From NCBI RefSeq assembly GCF_016587435.1, contig NZ_BNJJ01000002.1, forward strand, positions 539,991 through 603,990: DNA of 64,000 nucleotides. The letters are read 5' to 3'. This DNA is from Dictyobacter formicarum. GTDB lineage: Bacteria > Chloroflexota > Ktedonobacteria > Ktedonobacterales > Ktedonobacteraceae. Made by a program: the position numbers and the translations under genes. Below are positions 37,528 to 44,337 of this stretch, one piece after another. Position 1 is the first letter of the stretch; every line of letters begins with the position of its first letter. The notes below the pieces were generated by a model. That model was not told the origin of the DNA and did not search any database. It worked only from the letters and a program-made list of their open reading frames with translations.

Positions 37528-37689
37528 ATGCAAGACTCCATGAAACGCTTTCCATTGTATTGTATGAACGCATTGGTCGGTCTGATTGTTGGCGGCTTTC
37601 TGGCCCATGATGTCAATCTCTGGTCCATCGCCGTGATGCTTGTAACTGGCATGATGTTGGGTGGCTTTCTTTGGAGGAGGTGGCTATGA
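37528..37689 (+). CDS. Small membrane protein coupled to the PAPS-reductase-like gene
   Basis: The 53-residue product starts at 37528 with AAGGA seven nt upstream. It is mostly two membrane helices (MNALVGLIVGGFLAH and WSIAVMLVTGMMLGGFLW) with a basic end RRW. Its stop overlaps the next start as ATGA, and its last codons supply the GGAGG ribosome site of that gene. Function unknown. Confidence 0.6.
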   Translation: MQDSMKRFPLYCMNALVGLIVGGFLAHDVNLWSIAVMLVTGMMLGGFLWRRWL

Positions 37690-38513
37690 CGATCAGTACC
37701 ATCCCTGGCTATGAAATCTGTCATCTCAACCAGGCGAATCACTTACATATTGCAGCCAAAGAGGCCGCTAAATACGCGGTCTCTCTTTCTGGTGGGTTAG
37801 CCAGCGCCGTCTCTGCTGAACGTGTGATCCAGCGGTATGGGCGTGACCAGGTACTCCTCTGGTTCGCGGATACACTCTACGAGGATGACGATTTGTATCG
37901 ATTCCTGCGAGATTGTATGCAGCGTTGGGGCGGCACGCTCTATTGGTATACAGATGGGCGAACTCCGCTGGAAGTAGCGGCACAAAAAAAGCTCATTCCC
38001 TGTAACCTGGCAGCTCCTTGTAGCTACGAACTGAAAGTAAAACCATTCCGCCAGTTCATTCTCGCGATGCCCTCGCTACCAGTGGTGTATATCGGGTTGG
38101 ATCGCTGGGAGAAGCGCCGATTAATCAGTGTCAAAGAGTCCTACGCGAAGGCAATTCCCGACGTGCTGGTTGATTATCCACTTCTCTGGGAGTCCTATGA
38201 AGTACGGCCGCTAACTGATGTATGCCGCCAGGACTGGCAAATAGAACCGCCACGATTATATAGCCTGGGCTTCTCGCATAACAATTGTGGTGGCCGGTGT
38301 GTGCGGCAAGGTATCCGAGAGTGGATACGCCTCGGGACGCATTTCCCAGAGCGCTACCAAGCATGTGAAGAATGGGAACAAGAGCAACGCGCCCAGGGCG
38401 GGGCTCGTGCCAAACGCAGCTTCTGTGCGGTACAACGGAGAGGAAGGAAGCAATCTCTACCTCTCGCTGATATTCGAGCACAGTATTTTGATCAACGTCA
38501 AACCTTATTTTAG
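37686..38513 (+). CDS. PAPS-reductase-family (PP-loop) protein
   Basis: The PP-loop SLSGGLAS at residues 33-40 marks an adenylating N-type ATP pyrophosphatase fold like PAPS reductase, DndC and phage relatives. Cysteines occur as CNLAAPCSYELKVKPF and NNCGGRCVRQG, suggesting a metal or iron-sulfur site rather than the single-Cys ECGLH of assimilatory PAPS reductases. The ATG at 37686 has GGAGG nine nt upstream. No sulfate-assimilation gene is near, so a nucleic-acid or small-molecule modification role for the element is more likely. That is inference. Confidence 0.78.
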   Translation: MTISTIPGYEICHLNQANHLHIAAKEAAKYAVSLSGGLASAVSAERVIQRYGRDQVLLWFADTLYEDDDLYRFLRDCMQRWGGTLYWYTDGRTPLEVAAQKKLIPCNLAAPCSYELKVKPFRQFILAMPSLPVVYIGLDRWEKRRLISVKESYAKAIPDVLVDYPLLWESYEVRPLTDVCRQDWQIEPPRLYSLGFSHNNCGGRCVRQGIREWIRLGTHFPERYQACEEWEQEQRAQGGARAKRSFCAVQRRGRKQSLPLADIRAQYFDQRQTLF

Positions 38514-38994
38514 CTGCATTCAATCCCTGGCGGGCAACTTTGGTCGTTTCGACTGTTATTCTTCTAATATGGCTTGTAGAACCATCAAAAGATAATGTTT
38601 GCCAGAGGCACTTGACTTAACACACCATATAGCTATCATTATATTGTATAATGATAGCTATATGGTGCATGCGTATTTTTGATGCATAATCAGCGAGAGG
38701 ATGCTTTGTTGATAAGGGATTTTGCCGCGCTTGAAATCTATCTGGTAGTGATTATCTAGATGTAAGTCGCTGGCGCTTCGTGACCATTATTTGAGATGCG
38801 AAGTAAGAAATGAGTGTCTTAGTTGAAGTCGACTAAATCCGTGATACTACGGCAGAGTCTAAATTTCGCCATACTAGATTCACAACATTATAGGATCACA
38901 TGAAGCACGAGACAACCATTTAATCTGAACATCTACAGGGAGTTTAGAGCTGATATTCTACTAATTTGTATTAGCATCGAAAGGGGAACAGAAC
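38514..38994. other. 481-bp non-coding spacer with a long perfect palindrome
   Basis: No supported gene. It holds the 45-bp palindrome at 38623-38667, described separately, and AT-rich sequence leading to AAGGGG before the next start. Confidence 0.5.
38612..38667 (+). promoter_or_regulatory. Promoter-like element overlapping a 45-bp perfect palindrome
   Basis: TTGACT (38612-38617) and TATCAT (38634-38639) with a 16-bp spacer look like -35 and -10 boxes. The palindrome has 21-bp perfect arms (38623-38643 and 38647-38667, beginning CACCATATAGCTATC) and a 3-nt centre TTG. It covers the -10 and the expected start site. Confidence 0.6.
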
Positions 38995-40398
38995 ATGATA
39001 CCCACTGCTACACCATTAATCAATATCAGTAAAAAGTGGCCCTCGCGTATAGTGCTTTTAGCTGTCTTGTCAGTATTTTTATTAGCCAATTCTCTTTCCT
39101 TCTTTACTCCAAGAGCTTTTGCTACTTCTAGTTGCACCTATAGATCACCTGTTTTTGACTACTACCCCCAAGTAGATCATACACAGGGGAACGCTCCATT
39201 AACTGTTACATTTACTTGGTCACAAAATTGGTCCTCTGTTGAGGGAGTACCTAATGTGCCACCACCACCGACCCTTTATCTTAACTGGGGTGACGGTACA
39301 ATTGACAAAATACCATATGTCGAATGTCCAGCAGAGCCTAATGGTGCTCCATTTAGAGATTGGCCCGCGCAACAGATGATGCACACTTATGCAAAATCTG
39401 GTATATACACTGTACAGTATATTTCAGATGACCCTCCTACTTATATTCTTACAACTCTAGATATTACAGTGAACCCAAACACACCTCCTACTCCCACTCC
39501 TACTCCTACTCCCACTCCTACTCCTACTCCCACTCCCACTCCTACTCCCACTCCCACTCCTACTCCTACTCCTACTCCCACTCCTACTCCTACTCCCACT
39601 CCTACGCCGCCTCCCCCTCCTCCTGCTCCTACAGTTATTTTTACCCACGACCACTTCAGCCCTAAAGTGATTGAAGCCTTTGCAAAATCCTTACATTTTC
39701 CTACTGGTACCTTCGTTCTGCAAAATGATACGCAATTGTGGTTTGACACACAATTGACTGCTAGTACCGGAGCAACAAAGCTCTATCCCAACAATGGAGA
39801 TGTTGTATGCATAGGCCTATGGAATGTTGGGGTAGTTGGCCCCCAATGTCAATTCGAATTAACAGCTCACTTCTCCGGTGCTAACCAGAAGTCACAAGCA
39901 ACGTTAGACCCGCTTGGTCCAAGAGCTGTATCTATTTATACGCTTCAATTCCTCCTAACTCTAGCTTCGTTGATTGACTCGCATCAAGTGCTCACAATTT
40001 CCGCGGCTTCTGTCAACCTTGTTTCTACCGTATTTCTTAGTTCACCAGTACTTCTTCATGTTCAAAAGGAGATTGTCCTGGCTTTCAAAGATCCTTCTCA
40101 TCAAACTCAACATCTACGGAATGCTGCGCAGACCTTTGGTCAGTTAGTGGCAACTCCTGGAACTTTAAATCGCCTAGCATCAGTGGCTGCTGCCGTGTTT
40201 GGGCTGAGCAGGCATCTAGTCCAAGAAGGTCTCCTAGCTACTGCTAAAAACATTAATGTTATTCTAGCCATCGGGCTACGATTCGTTGCCGCAGTAAATT
40301 ATATCAGTACGCTGGCTCAAGCTCAGGCCGTAATAGCTATAGGTAGAGGACAGCCAACCGTTACCTTACACACATCCTCTGTAAAATCAAAAAAATAA
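38995..40398 (+). CDS. Secreted protein with PKD domain and Pro-Thr repeat linker
   Basis: A signal peptide (PSRIVLLAVLSVFLLANSL, cleavage likely after FATS or AFA near residue 44) precedes a PKD-type domain with LNWGDGTI and HTYAKSGIYTVQY. A linker of about twenty Pro-Thr pairs then a Pro run (residues 164-208) leads to a 190-residue C-terminal domain I do not recognise. That domain ends in Ala/Leu-rich helices. PKD domains bind surfaces or polysaccharides. The linker DNA is a hexanucleotide microsatellite, so its length probably varies. It is the only obviously secreted large product of the element. Confidence 0.75.
   Translation: MIPTATPLINISKKWPSRIVLLAVLSVFLLANSLSFFTPRAFATSSCTYRSPVFDYYPQVDHTQGNAPLTVTFTWSQNWSSVEGVPNVPPPPTLYLNWGDGTIDKIPYVECPAEPNGAPFRDWPAQQMMHTYAKSGIYTVQYISDDPPTYILTTLDITVNPNTPPTPTPTPTPTPTPTPTPTPTPTPTPTPTPTPTPTPTPTPTPPPPPPAPTVIFTHDHFSPKVIEAFAKSLHFPTGTFVLQNDTQLWFDTQLTASTGATKLYPNNGDVVCIGLWNVGVVGPQCQFELTAHFSGANQKSQATLDPLGPRAVSIYTLQFLLTLASLIDSHQVLTISAASVNLVSTVFLSSPVLLHVQKEIVLAFKDPSHQTQHLRNAAQTFGQLVATPGTLNRLASVAAAVFGLSRHLVQEGLLATAKNINVILAIGLRFVAAVNYISTLAQAQAVIAIGRGQPTVTLHTSSVKSKK
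39487..39605 (+). repeat. In-frame hexanucleotide microsatellite (CCTACT/CCCACT)n
   Basis: About twenty tandem CCYACT units encode the Pro-Thr linker. The units alternate mainly at the third base. Confidence 0.95.
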
Positions 40399-40418
40399 GG
40401 TGTCTTCTGTTTAGGTCT

Positions 40419-40456
40419 TGAGGAACTTACCTAACGCTTGTTGGGCAGGTTCCTCA
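40419..40456 (+). terminator. Weak terminator-like hairpin after the PKD protein gene
   Basis: TGAGGAAC pairs with GTTCCTCA around a 22-nt loop. The T-rich tail is interrupted (TCATTTACTT). Confidence 0.5.
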
Positions 40457-40472
40457 TCATTTACTTCTCACA

Positions 40473-40847
40473 GTGAGAAAGAATTTTCCCACGATTGTTT
40501 GCCTCTGCGGAAGCACCCGTTTTTCAGTCGCCTTTAAGAAGGCCAATTTGCAAGAGACCCTGGCCGGAAAGATAGTTTTGAGTATCGGTTGTGGCTTCCA
40601 GAGTGATGAAGCGCTTGGCCTGAATGAGGAAGATAAGGGCCGCCTGTATACCTTGCATCTCCGCAAAATCGATATTGCAGATGAAATCCTGGTGCTCAAT
40701 GTCGCGGATTATATCGGCCGATCTACGGGCCGAGAGATCACGTACGCGCGGCAACGCGGCATTCCCATTCGTTGGGTAGAACCACATAGCTGCAAAGGCT
40801 ATGGCTGCCCTTGTGGAGCTGAATTGAATACTACAGATAAAATTTAA
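40473..40847 (+). CDS. Nucleoside 2-deoxyribosyltransferase-like protein
   Basis: The 124-residue product has IVCLCGSTRF at the N-terminus, HLRKIDIADEILVLN, and YIGRSTGREITYARQRGIPIRW. These are the nucleotide-binding pattern of the deoxyribosyltransferase/DUF4406-like fold common in phages. Such proteins may act in nucleotide salvage or hold nucleotide-derived signals. The only available start is GTG at 40473, with no clear ribosome site and very close to the preceding hairpin, so the true start may be missed. The C-terminus has a C-x5-C-x-C cluster (CKGYGCPC). Confidence 0.72.
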   Translation: MRKNFPTIVCLCGSTRFSVAFKKANLQETLAGKIVLSIGCGFQSDEALGLNEEDKGRLYTLHLRKIDIADEILVLNVADYIGRSTGREITYARQRGIPIRWVEPHSCKGYGCPCGAELNTTDKI

Positions 40848-40859
40848 CGTAGTAGAAGA

Positions 40860-40895
40860 AGCGGGATAAGCAGTAACGCTTATCCCGCTATTTTT
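40860..40895 (+). terminator. Strong terminator, merges with leader cassette 3
   Basis: A perfect 12-bp stem (AGCGGGATAAGC with GCTTATCCCGCT, loop 6 nt) is followed by ATTTTT, which is also the start of the leader cassette. Confidence 0.92.
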
Positions 40896-40940
40896 ATGCG
40901 CTTTCAGAGGATATTTATGAAGGTCGCTATATCGACATGA
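40893..40940 (+). promoter_or_regulatory. Intergenic leader cassette, copy 3, with a 7-residue leader ORF
   Basis: TTTATGCGCTTTCAGAGGAT (40893-40912) is followed by ATG at 40917. The leader reads MKVAIST and stops at 40940, 18 bases before the next gene. Its xxST end resembles MKSVVST of copy 2. Confidence 0.55.
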
Positions 40941-40958
40941 ACACATAAGGAATTCAGC

Positions 40959-41411
40959 ATGTCGGTCATCAATGGGAAGGAGCAACAGATGAAAGACTAT
41001 CCAGACGCACGCGAGCACTTGAATCGGCATATGGACGCTGCAGCAAGAAAGTATGCAGAAGCGCTGGTCGATGCCGGGATCACTGATCCTAGCCCTAGCC
41101 TGGTCAATGCGCTGTTCAATCGGGCGTTCTCTGAAGCGCAAGAGGATTATGATCGCCAATGCATAACCGTGCTTGAGCACAACATTGGCGAGATTAAACG
41201 AGAGAGCCAGCACCAGGTGCGCCAAGCTCGAAAGAAAGATGCCCCAACTTTGCTGATCATCTTTCTGCTTGTTGCATGTGTGTTTAGCCTCATGGCCTGC
41301 GTCTCCTTCATCAACCATAACACGATCCTGGGCTGCATCTATTCAGCCGGTGTGGCTGCCTTCGCATTGATGATCTTGGGCGTGGGGATCGATCTGCTAC
41401 GAAAGGACTGA
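40959..41411 (+). CDS. Hypothetical membrane protein with N-terminal helical domain
   Basis: The 150-residue protein has a charged helical first half (NRHMDAAARKYAEALVDAG, FSEAQEDYDRQ) and two C-terminal membrane helices (LLIIFLLVACVFSLMACVSF and CIYSAGVAAFALMILGVGI). An ATG ten codons in, at 40989, also has AAGGAG upstream and could be the real start. No family recognised. It follows leader cassette 3. Confidence 0.62.
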   Translation: MSVINGKEQQMKDYPDAREHLNRHMDAAARKYAEALVDAGITDPSPSLVNALFNRAFSEAQEDYDRQCITVLEHNIGEIKRESQHQVRQARKKDAPTLLIIFLLVACVFSLMACVSFINHNTILGCIYSAGVAAFALMILGVGIDLLRKD

Positions 41412-41417
41412 TAACTC

Positions 41418-41609
41418 ATGTTTCGACGCTTCTTTGGGCGTGAGAGAAGCCCGCAAATCATCGGTATGCAGCCCGGCCCGATCACCGGCGATCTGGACGG
41501 CTGGGAGCAAGACCCAAACAATTGCCCAGCCGTGTGGCCAGCCTTATTGCTGCAGCTGGGGCAACTGCCACACGGCTGGCTGCCGGTTTATTCGCGTGGT
41601 CTGTGCTGA
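41418..41609 (+). CDS. Possible small protein (low support)
   Basis: A 63-residue frame starts 6 bp after the previous stop, with AGGA 10 nt upstream. The product starts with a basic FRRFFGRER and is otherwise unremarkable. A 13-bp inverted repeat sits inside it, so the stretch may instead be an untranslated structured RNA region. Confidence 0.3.
   Translation: MFRRFFGRERSPQIIGMQPGPITGDLDGWEQDPNNCPAVWPALLLQLGQLPHGWLPVYSRGLC
41526..41579 (+). repeat. 13-bp perfect inverted repeat
   Basis: CCAGCCGTGTGGC (41526-41538) pairs with GCCACACGGCTGG (41567-41579) around 28 nt. Two more short hairpins (CGGCTC/GAGCCG and GCGTCTGGT/ACCAGGCGC) follow before 41733, making a structured leader for the lysozyme-like gene. 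Confidence 0.6.
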
Positions 41610-41732
41610 TGCTCAGGACCGGATTATAAGGAATCGGGAATAGGGAATGACGGCTCCCGAAAGAGCCGCCACCATTGGGCGTCTGGTTGAACTTTGGTGG
41701 GTGCGACCAGGCGCCACTAAGGAGATTATACC

Positions 41733-42350
41733 ATGCGCAATATCATCGCGTACTTTGGTCTGGCTGCGATTATTATTCTAGCTTACCTCATGATTTCACA
41801 GCATCCTGGCACACCTGCACCAGCTGGCGCGCAGTCACCAACTGCCACGCCTACAATTGCACCAGCATCATCTGGAGGAATGAGCATCTATGGCAAGCCA
41901 ACCATCTCAGTTGTGCAGATCAACGCCATCCTCGACTTTTACGGTTCCCCTGCCCGCGGCAAAGGTCAGGCCCTGTATGATCTGGGCCTCAAGTATGGTA
42001 TTGATCCTGTGTTTGCCCTGGCCTTCTTCATGAACGAGAGCACCTTTGGGACCAGGGGAGAGGCGACGGCGACGCTGGCCCTCGGCAACTTGCGATGCAT
42101 CAATGATCGGCCGTGTGTCGATCAGGACAGAGGCGGCTATGCGCAGTTCTACAGCTGGGAGGATGGGTTCGACGCCTGGTACAAGCTCCTTGATGGACCA
42201 CTTTACAAGGGCGTGGGCCTCACTACCGTTGAGACGATCATCCCTCGCTATGCTCCCAACGCGGACCATAACAACGAGCAGCACTACATCAGCGTAGTCG
42301 AGCATATGGTAACGATCTGGCGCGCCGGCAAGGTACAGGTGGAGGGGTGA
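41733..42350 (+). CDS. Membrane-anchored lysozyme/glucosaminidase-like protein
   Basis: A signal anchor (residues 4-21, IIAYFGLAAIIILAYLM) and a Pro/Ala/Thr linker precede a domain with AILDFYGSPARGKGQALYDLGLKYGIDPVFALAFFMNE, typical of glucosaminidase or lytic enzymes. Glu102 in FFMNESTFG is the expected catalytic residue. It acts outside the membrane on peptidoglycan. Such enzymes in mobile elements open the wall for transfer or release, but no transfer machinery is seen here. The ribosome site is AAGGAG about 8 nt before ATG. Confidence 0.75.
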   Translation: MRNIIAYFGLAAIIILAYLMISQHPGTPAPAGAQSPTATPTIAPASSGGMSIYGKPTISVVQINAILDFYGSPARGKGQALYDLGLKYGIDPVFALAFFMNESTFGTRGEATATLALGNLRCINDRPCVDQDRGGYAQFYSWEDGFDAWYKLLDGPLYKGVGLTTVETIIPRYAPNADHNNEQHYISVVEHMVTIWRAGKVQVEG

Positions 42351-42539
42351 GAACCCGAAGCGCTACCCAGCAAATTGGCGCAAGCTGGCCAGAGAGTGTA
42401 AAGAGCGCGCCGGCTCTGCAAGTTCCGTTTTCTTCTGGAAAAGCACGCGGTGGTCATGCCTGTATAATGAAAGAAGAGGAGAAACGATTAGTAGCTGCAC
42501 ATCTGTGCTGGCATAGGTAACAGGTGGAGGTGAGAGAAG

Positions 42540-43232
42540 GTGGAAGAGGTCCTCGTTGATATTGATGGCGTGCTGGCCACAGGACATGTACAACGTTTTG
42601 TCGCGCTCTGCAATGATATATTGCAGCTAGCAATCCCTATCCCGAATATTGCCTCTATTGCTTCCTTGAGAGAGTTTGGGGCCTTGCCGCAAGTATCGGC
42701 CCACAGGACAAAGGTTGGCTCTGATCGCTTTCGACGGCAAATGGAGCTGATGCGATGGCATCCTCTCAACATTGTGGGATGTCGAGTTATTGATGGTTCC
42801 GTTGAAGGTATTCAGTATCTTGCGCAACGATCGAGCAGTCTGCAATATTGCACCGCCCGGTTCATTGAGTTTGACGCTGCGTGGAATACAGATGTTGCTA
42901 ATTCAACCAAAAGTTGGCTCAAGAATAACGATTTTCCAAATGCAGAGTTGGTGATGTTTTGTGAATCCCCCAGGGCAAAGTTAACAACCATTGCAGCGAT
43001 GGTTCGCGCCCAGAAGCAACCTGTTTACCTCATCGATGACAGTCTTGACCTGTTACTCGATGCGTTTGATACGTTGTCGATGCGGGATCGACGTGTATTG
43101 AAAACCTATCTCACGCTGATCGCTTTTGATCATTGTGAAGAAGAGTGCAACCAGTCCTACCCACTCCGTGTCGTCCCTTTACAAAGTTGGCAGGAAATCC
43201 AGTGTATTGAAAAGGAGTTTCACCATGTCTGA
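42540..43232 (+). CDS. HAD-superfamily hydrolase-like protein
   Basis: Translation starts at GTG 42540, where GGAGGTGAG lies about 7 nt upstream. The N-terminus EEVLVDIDGVLATGH carries the HAD nucleophile pair Asp7 and Asp9, and LIDDSLDLLLDAF near residue 163 supplies motif IV acids. The middle is a 100-residue cap. At 230 residues it may be a phosphatase or 5'-nucleotidase. It overlaps the next gene by 8 bp. Confidence 0.72.
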   Translation: MEEVLVDIDGVLATGHVQRFVALCNDILQLAIPIPNIASIASLREFGALPQVSAHRTKVGSDRFRRQMELMRWHPLNIVGCRVIDGSVEGIQYLAQRSSSLQYCTARFIEFDAAWNTDVANSTKSWLKNNDFPNAELVMFCESPRAKLTTIAAMVRAQKQPVYLIDDSLDLLLDAFDTLSMRDRRVLKTYLTLIAFDHCEEECNQSYPLRVVPLQSWQEIQCIEKEFHHV

Positions 43233-43554
43233 TGATCCAGAGGATTGTGAGTATTGCGCAAACGGATTACGTGGGTCTTGCCCCTACTGGTATCAGGACC
43301 CTCACACCAAAGAGTGGTTTCACCAGAAAGATTTCACTCGGAAAACGGTGGTTCAAAACATTGAAGAAGCCCTATGGGGCATCATTCCCCGTACGCCTGA
43401 TGGAAAAGGAAACAATAAGGGTGATTGGGTTGGTGGCGATGGTGGAGGTGGCGGCGGTAGCGGACGTGGAAGCCGAGGCGGCAACCGAAAAGATAAAAGA
43501 GATAAGCGGAATAAGGATCGTGACCGCGATGGCTACTACGACTCAGATTGGTGA
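43225..43554 (+). CDS. Small Cys-containing protein with Gly-rich and basic tail
   Basis: The ATG at 43225 has AAAGGAG seven to eight nt upstream. The first 60 residues include CEYCANGLRGSCPYW, a possible zinc site, and WFHQKDFTRKTVVQNIEEALWG. The rest is a glycine run (GGDGGGGGGSGRG) then a Lys/Arg/Asp-rich end. The layout resembles single-stranded nucleic-acid-binding tails. No family recognised. Confidence 0.65.
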   Translation: MSDDPEDCEYCANGLRGSCPYWYQDPHTKEWFHQKDFTRKTVVQNIEEALWGIIPRTPDGKGNNKGDWVGGDGGGGGGSGRGSRGGNRKDKRDKRNKDRDRDGYYDSDW

Positions 43555-43585
43555 TCATATTGATTGTTGAGAATGCATGTCATTT

Positions 43586-43614
43586 GAGCCTGCTGTCATG
43601 GCAGGCTCTTTTTT
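43586..43614 (+). terminator. Rho-independent terminator
   Basis: GAGCCTGC pairs with GCAGGCTC around 7 nt, followed by six T. Confidence 0.92.
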
Positions 43615-43911
43615 GCGCCCATTATCGCCTCAATATCGTCGTACAATGTCGCCCCTGGCATTGCTATGAAGGGCTGTATACACGCCCGAATACTCACTCT
43701 AAATAAGCAAATACAACATAGGTTTTATGTGCTTTCAGAGAATAATTATGAAGAGGATTGCACACATACATCTACATCAACAGACGCATTCATTGAATAG
43801 GCTAAATTTTATGTGCTTCTGATGCGCAGCCGTAGGGCAATTTTGAATCCTCTCATTATGTCACTACGTTCACTGTTACCTTAACGACAAAGAAAGAGAA
43901 GGGCACGGCAA
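43615..43911. other. Spacer between terminator and excisionase-like gene
   Basis: About 300 bp without a main gene. It holds leader cassette 4 (43724-43822), whose ORF ends in a partial fifth copy of the cassette. Confidence 0.5.
43724..43822 (+). promoter_or_regulatory. Intergenic leader cassette, copy 4, with a 24-residue leader ORF
   Basis: TTTATGTGCTTTCAGAGAAT (43724-43743) is followed by ATG at 43748. The leader starts MKRIAHIHLHQQTH and stops at 43822, where TTTATGTGCTTCT (43808-43820) repeats the first half of the cassette. Confidence 0.5.
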
Positions 43912-44139
43912 ATGGGAAAACGCAAGAACACTACAGCCACACCAGTCATCCAACCAGATCAACTGCAGCTGCTCACCATCCCACAGGTCATGGCCACGTT
44001 AAACTTGGGTCGTACAAAGGTCTACGATCTGATCAACAACGATGGTCTCCCTGTTGTGAAGATCGGTGGCGCGACCAGAGTCCCTCTCACCAAACTACAA
44101 GCCTGGATTGATCAGCAGGCAACACAAATCGGCGCTTAA
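43912..44139 (+). CDS. Excisionase-family DNA-binding protein
   Basis: The 75-residue product has LTIPQVMATLNLGRTKVYDLINNDGLPVVKIGGATRVPLTKLQAWI, the MerR-like winged helix of excisionase/HTH_17 proteins. It sits 200 bp before the integrase gene, the usual place for a recombination directionality factor. It probably promotes excision by bending attachment-site DNA. Confidence 0.82.
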   Translation: MGKRKNTTATPVIQPDQLQLLTIPQVMATLNLGRTKVYDLINNDGLPVVKIGGATRVPLTKLQAWIDQQATQIGA

Positions 44140-44165
44140 CCAGGGATCCTAGTAATTTTCGCTAC

Positions 44166-44204
44166 AATTGGCCTCGCACCAACGCCGGTATGAGGCCGAT
44201 TTTC
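44166..44204 (+). terminator. Terminator after the excisionase-like gene
   Basis: A 10-bp stem (44166-44175 with 44192-44201, core GGCCTC/GAGGCC, one T-G pair) runs into TTTTCATT. Confidence 0.75.
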
Positions 44205-44254
44205 ATTGTGGCTGGTTGAAAAACTGAATTTTACCCACTAAAACCAGCCCCCTC

Positions 44255-44289
44255 TTGAGCATTTCAGTATATTGCTCAATTCTGAAATG
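44255..44289 (+). promoter_or_regulatory. Two overlapping, mutually exclusive hairpins before the integrase gene
   Basis: TTGAGCA (44255-44261) can pair with TGCTCAA (44273-44279), while CATTTCAG (44260-44267) can pair with CTGAAATG (44282-44289). Both cannot form together. They could be arm-type protein sites or an RNA switch controlling integrase. Confidence 0.5.
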
Positions 44290-44337
44290 AGGCATATTAA
44301 CATCTAATAAAGCATCCTTAAAGAAAGAAGGTAGCCG

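Noticed and set aside
39441..39749. Val-Gly repeat protein on the minus strand
   Set aside because: Only the antisense reading of the Pro-Thr microsatellite.
40524..41318. 264-residue minus-strand frame
   Set aside because: Spans two + strand genes, a terminator and a leader cassette; composition looks like noise.
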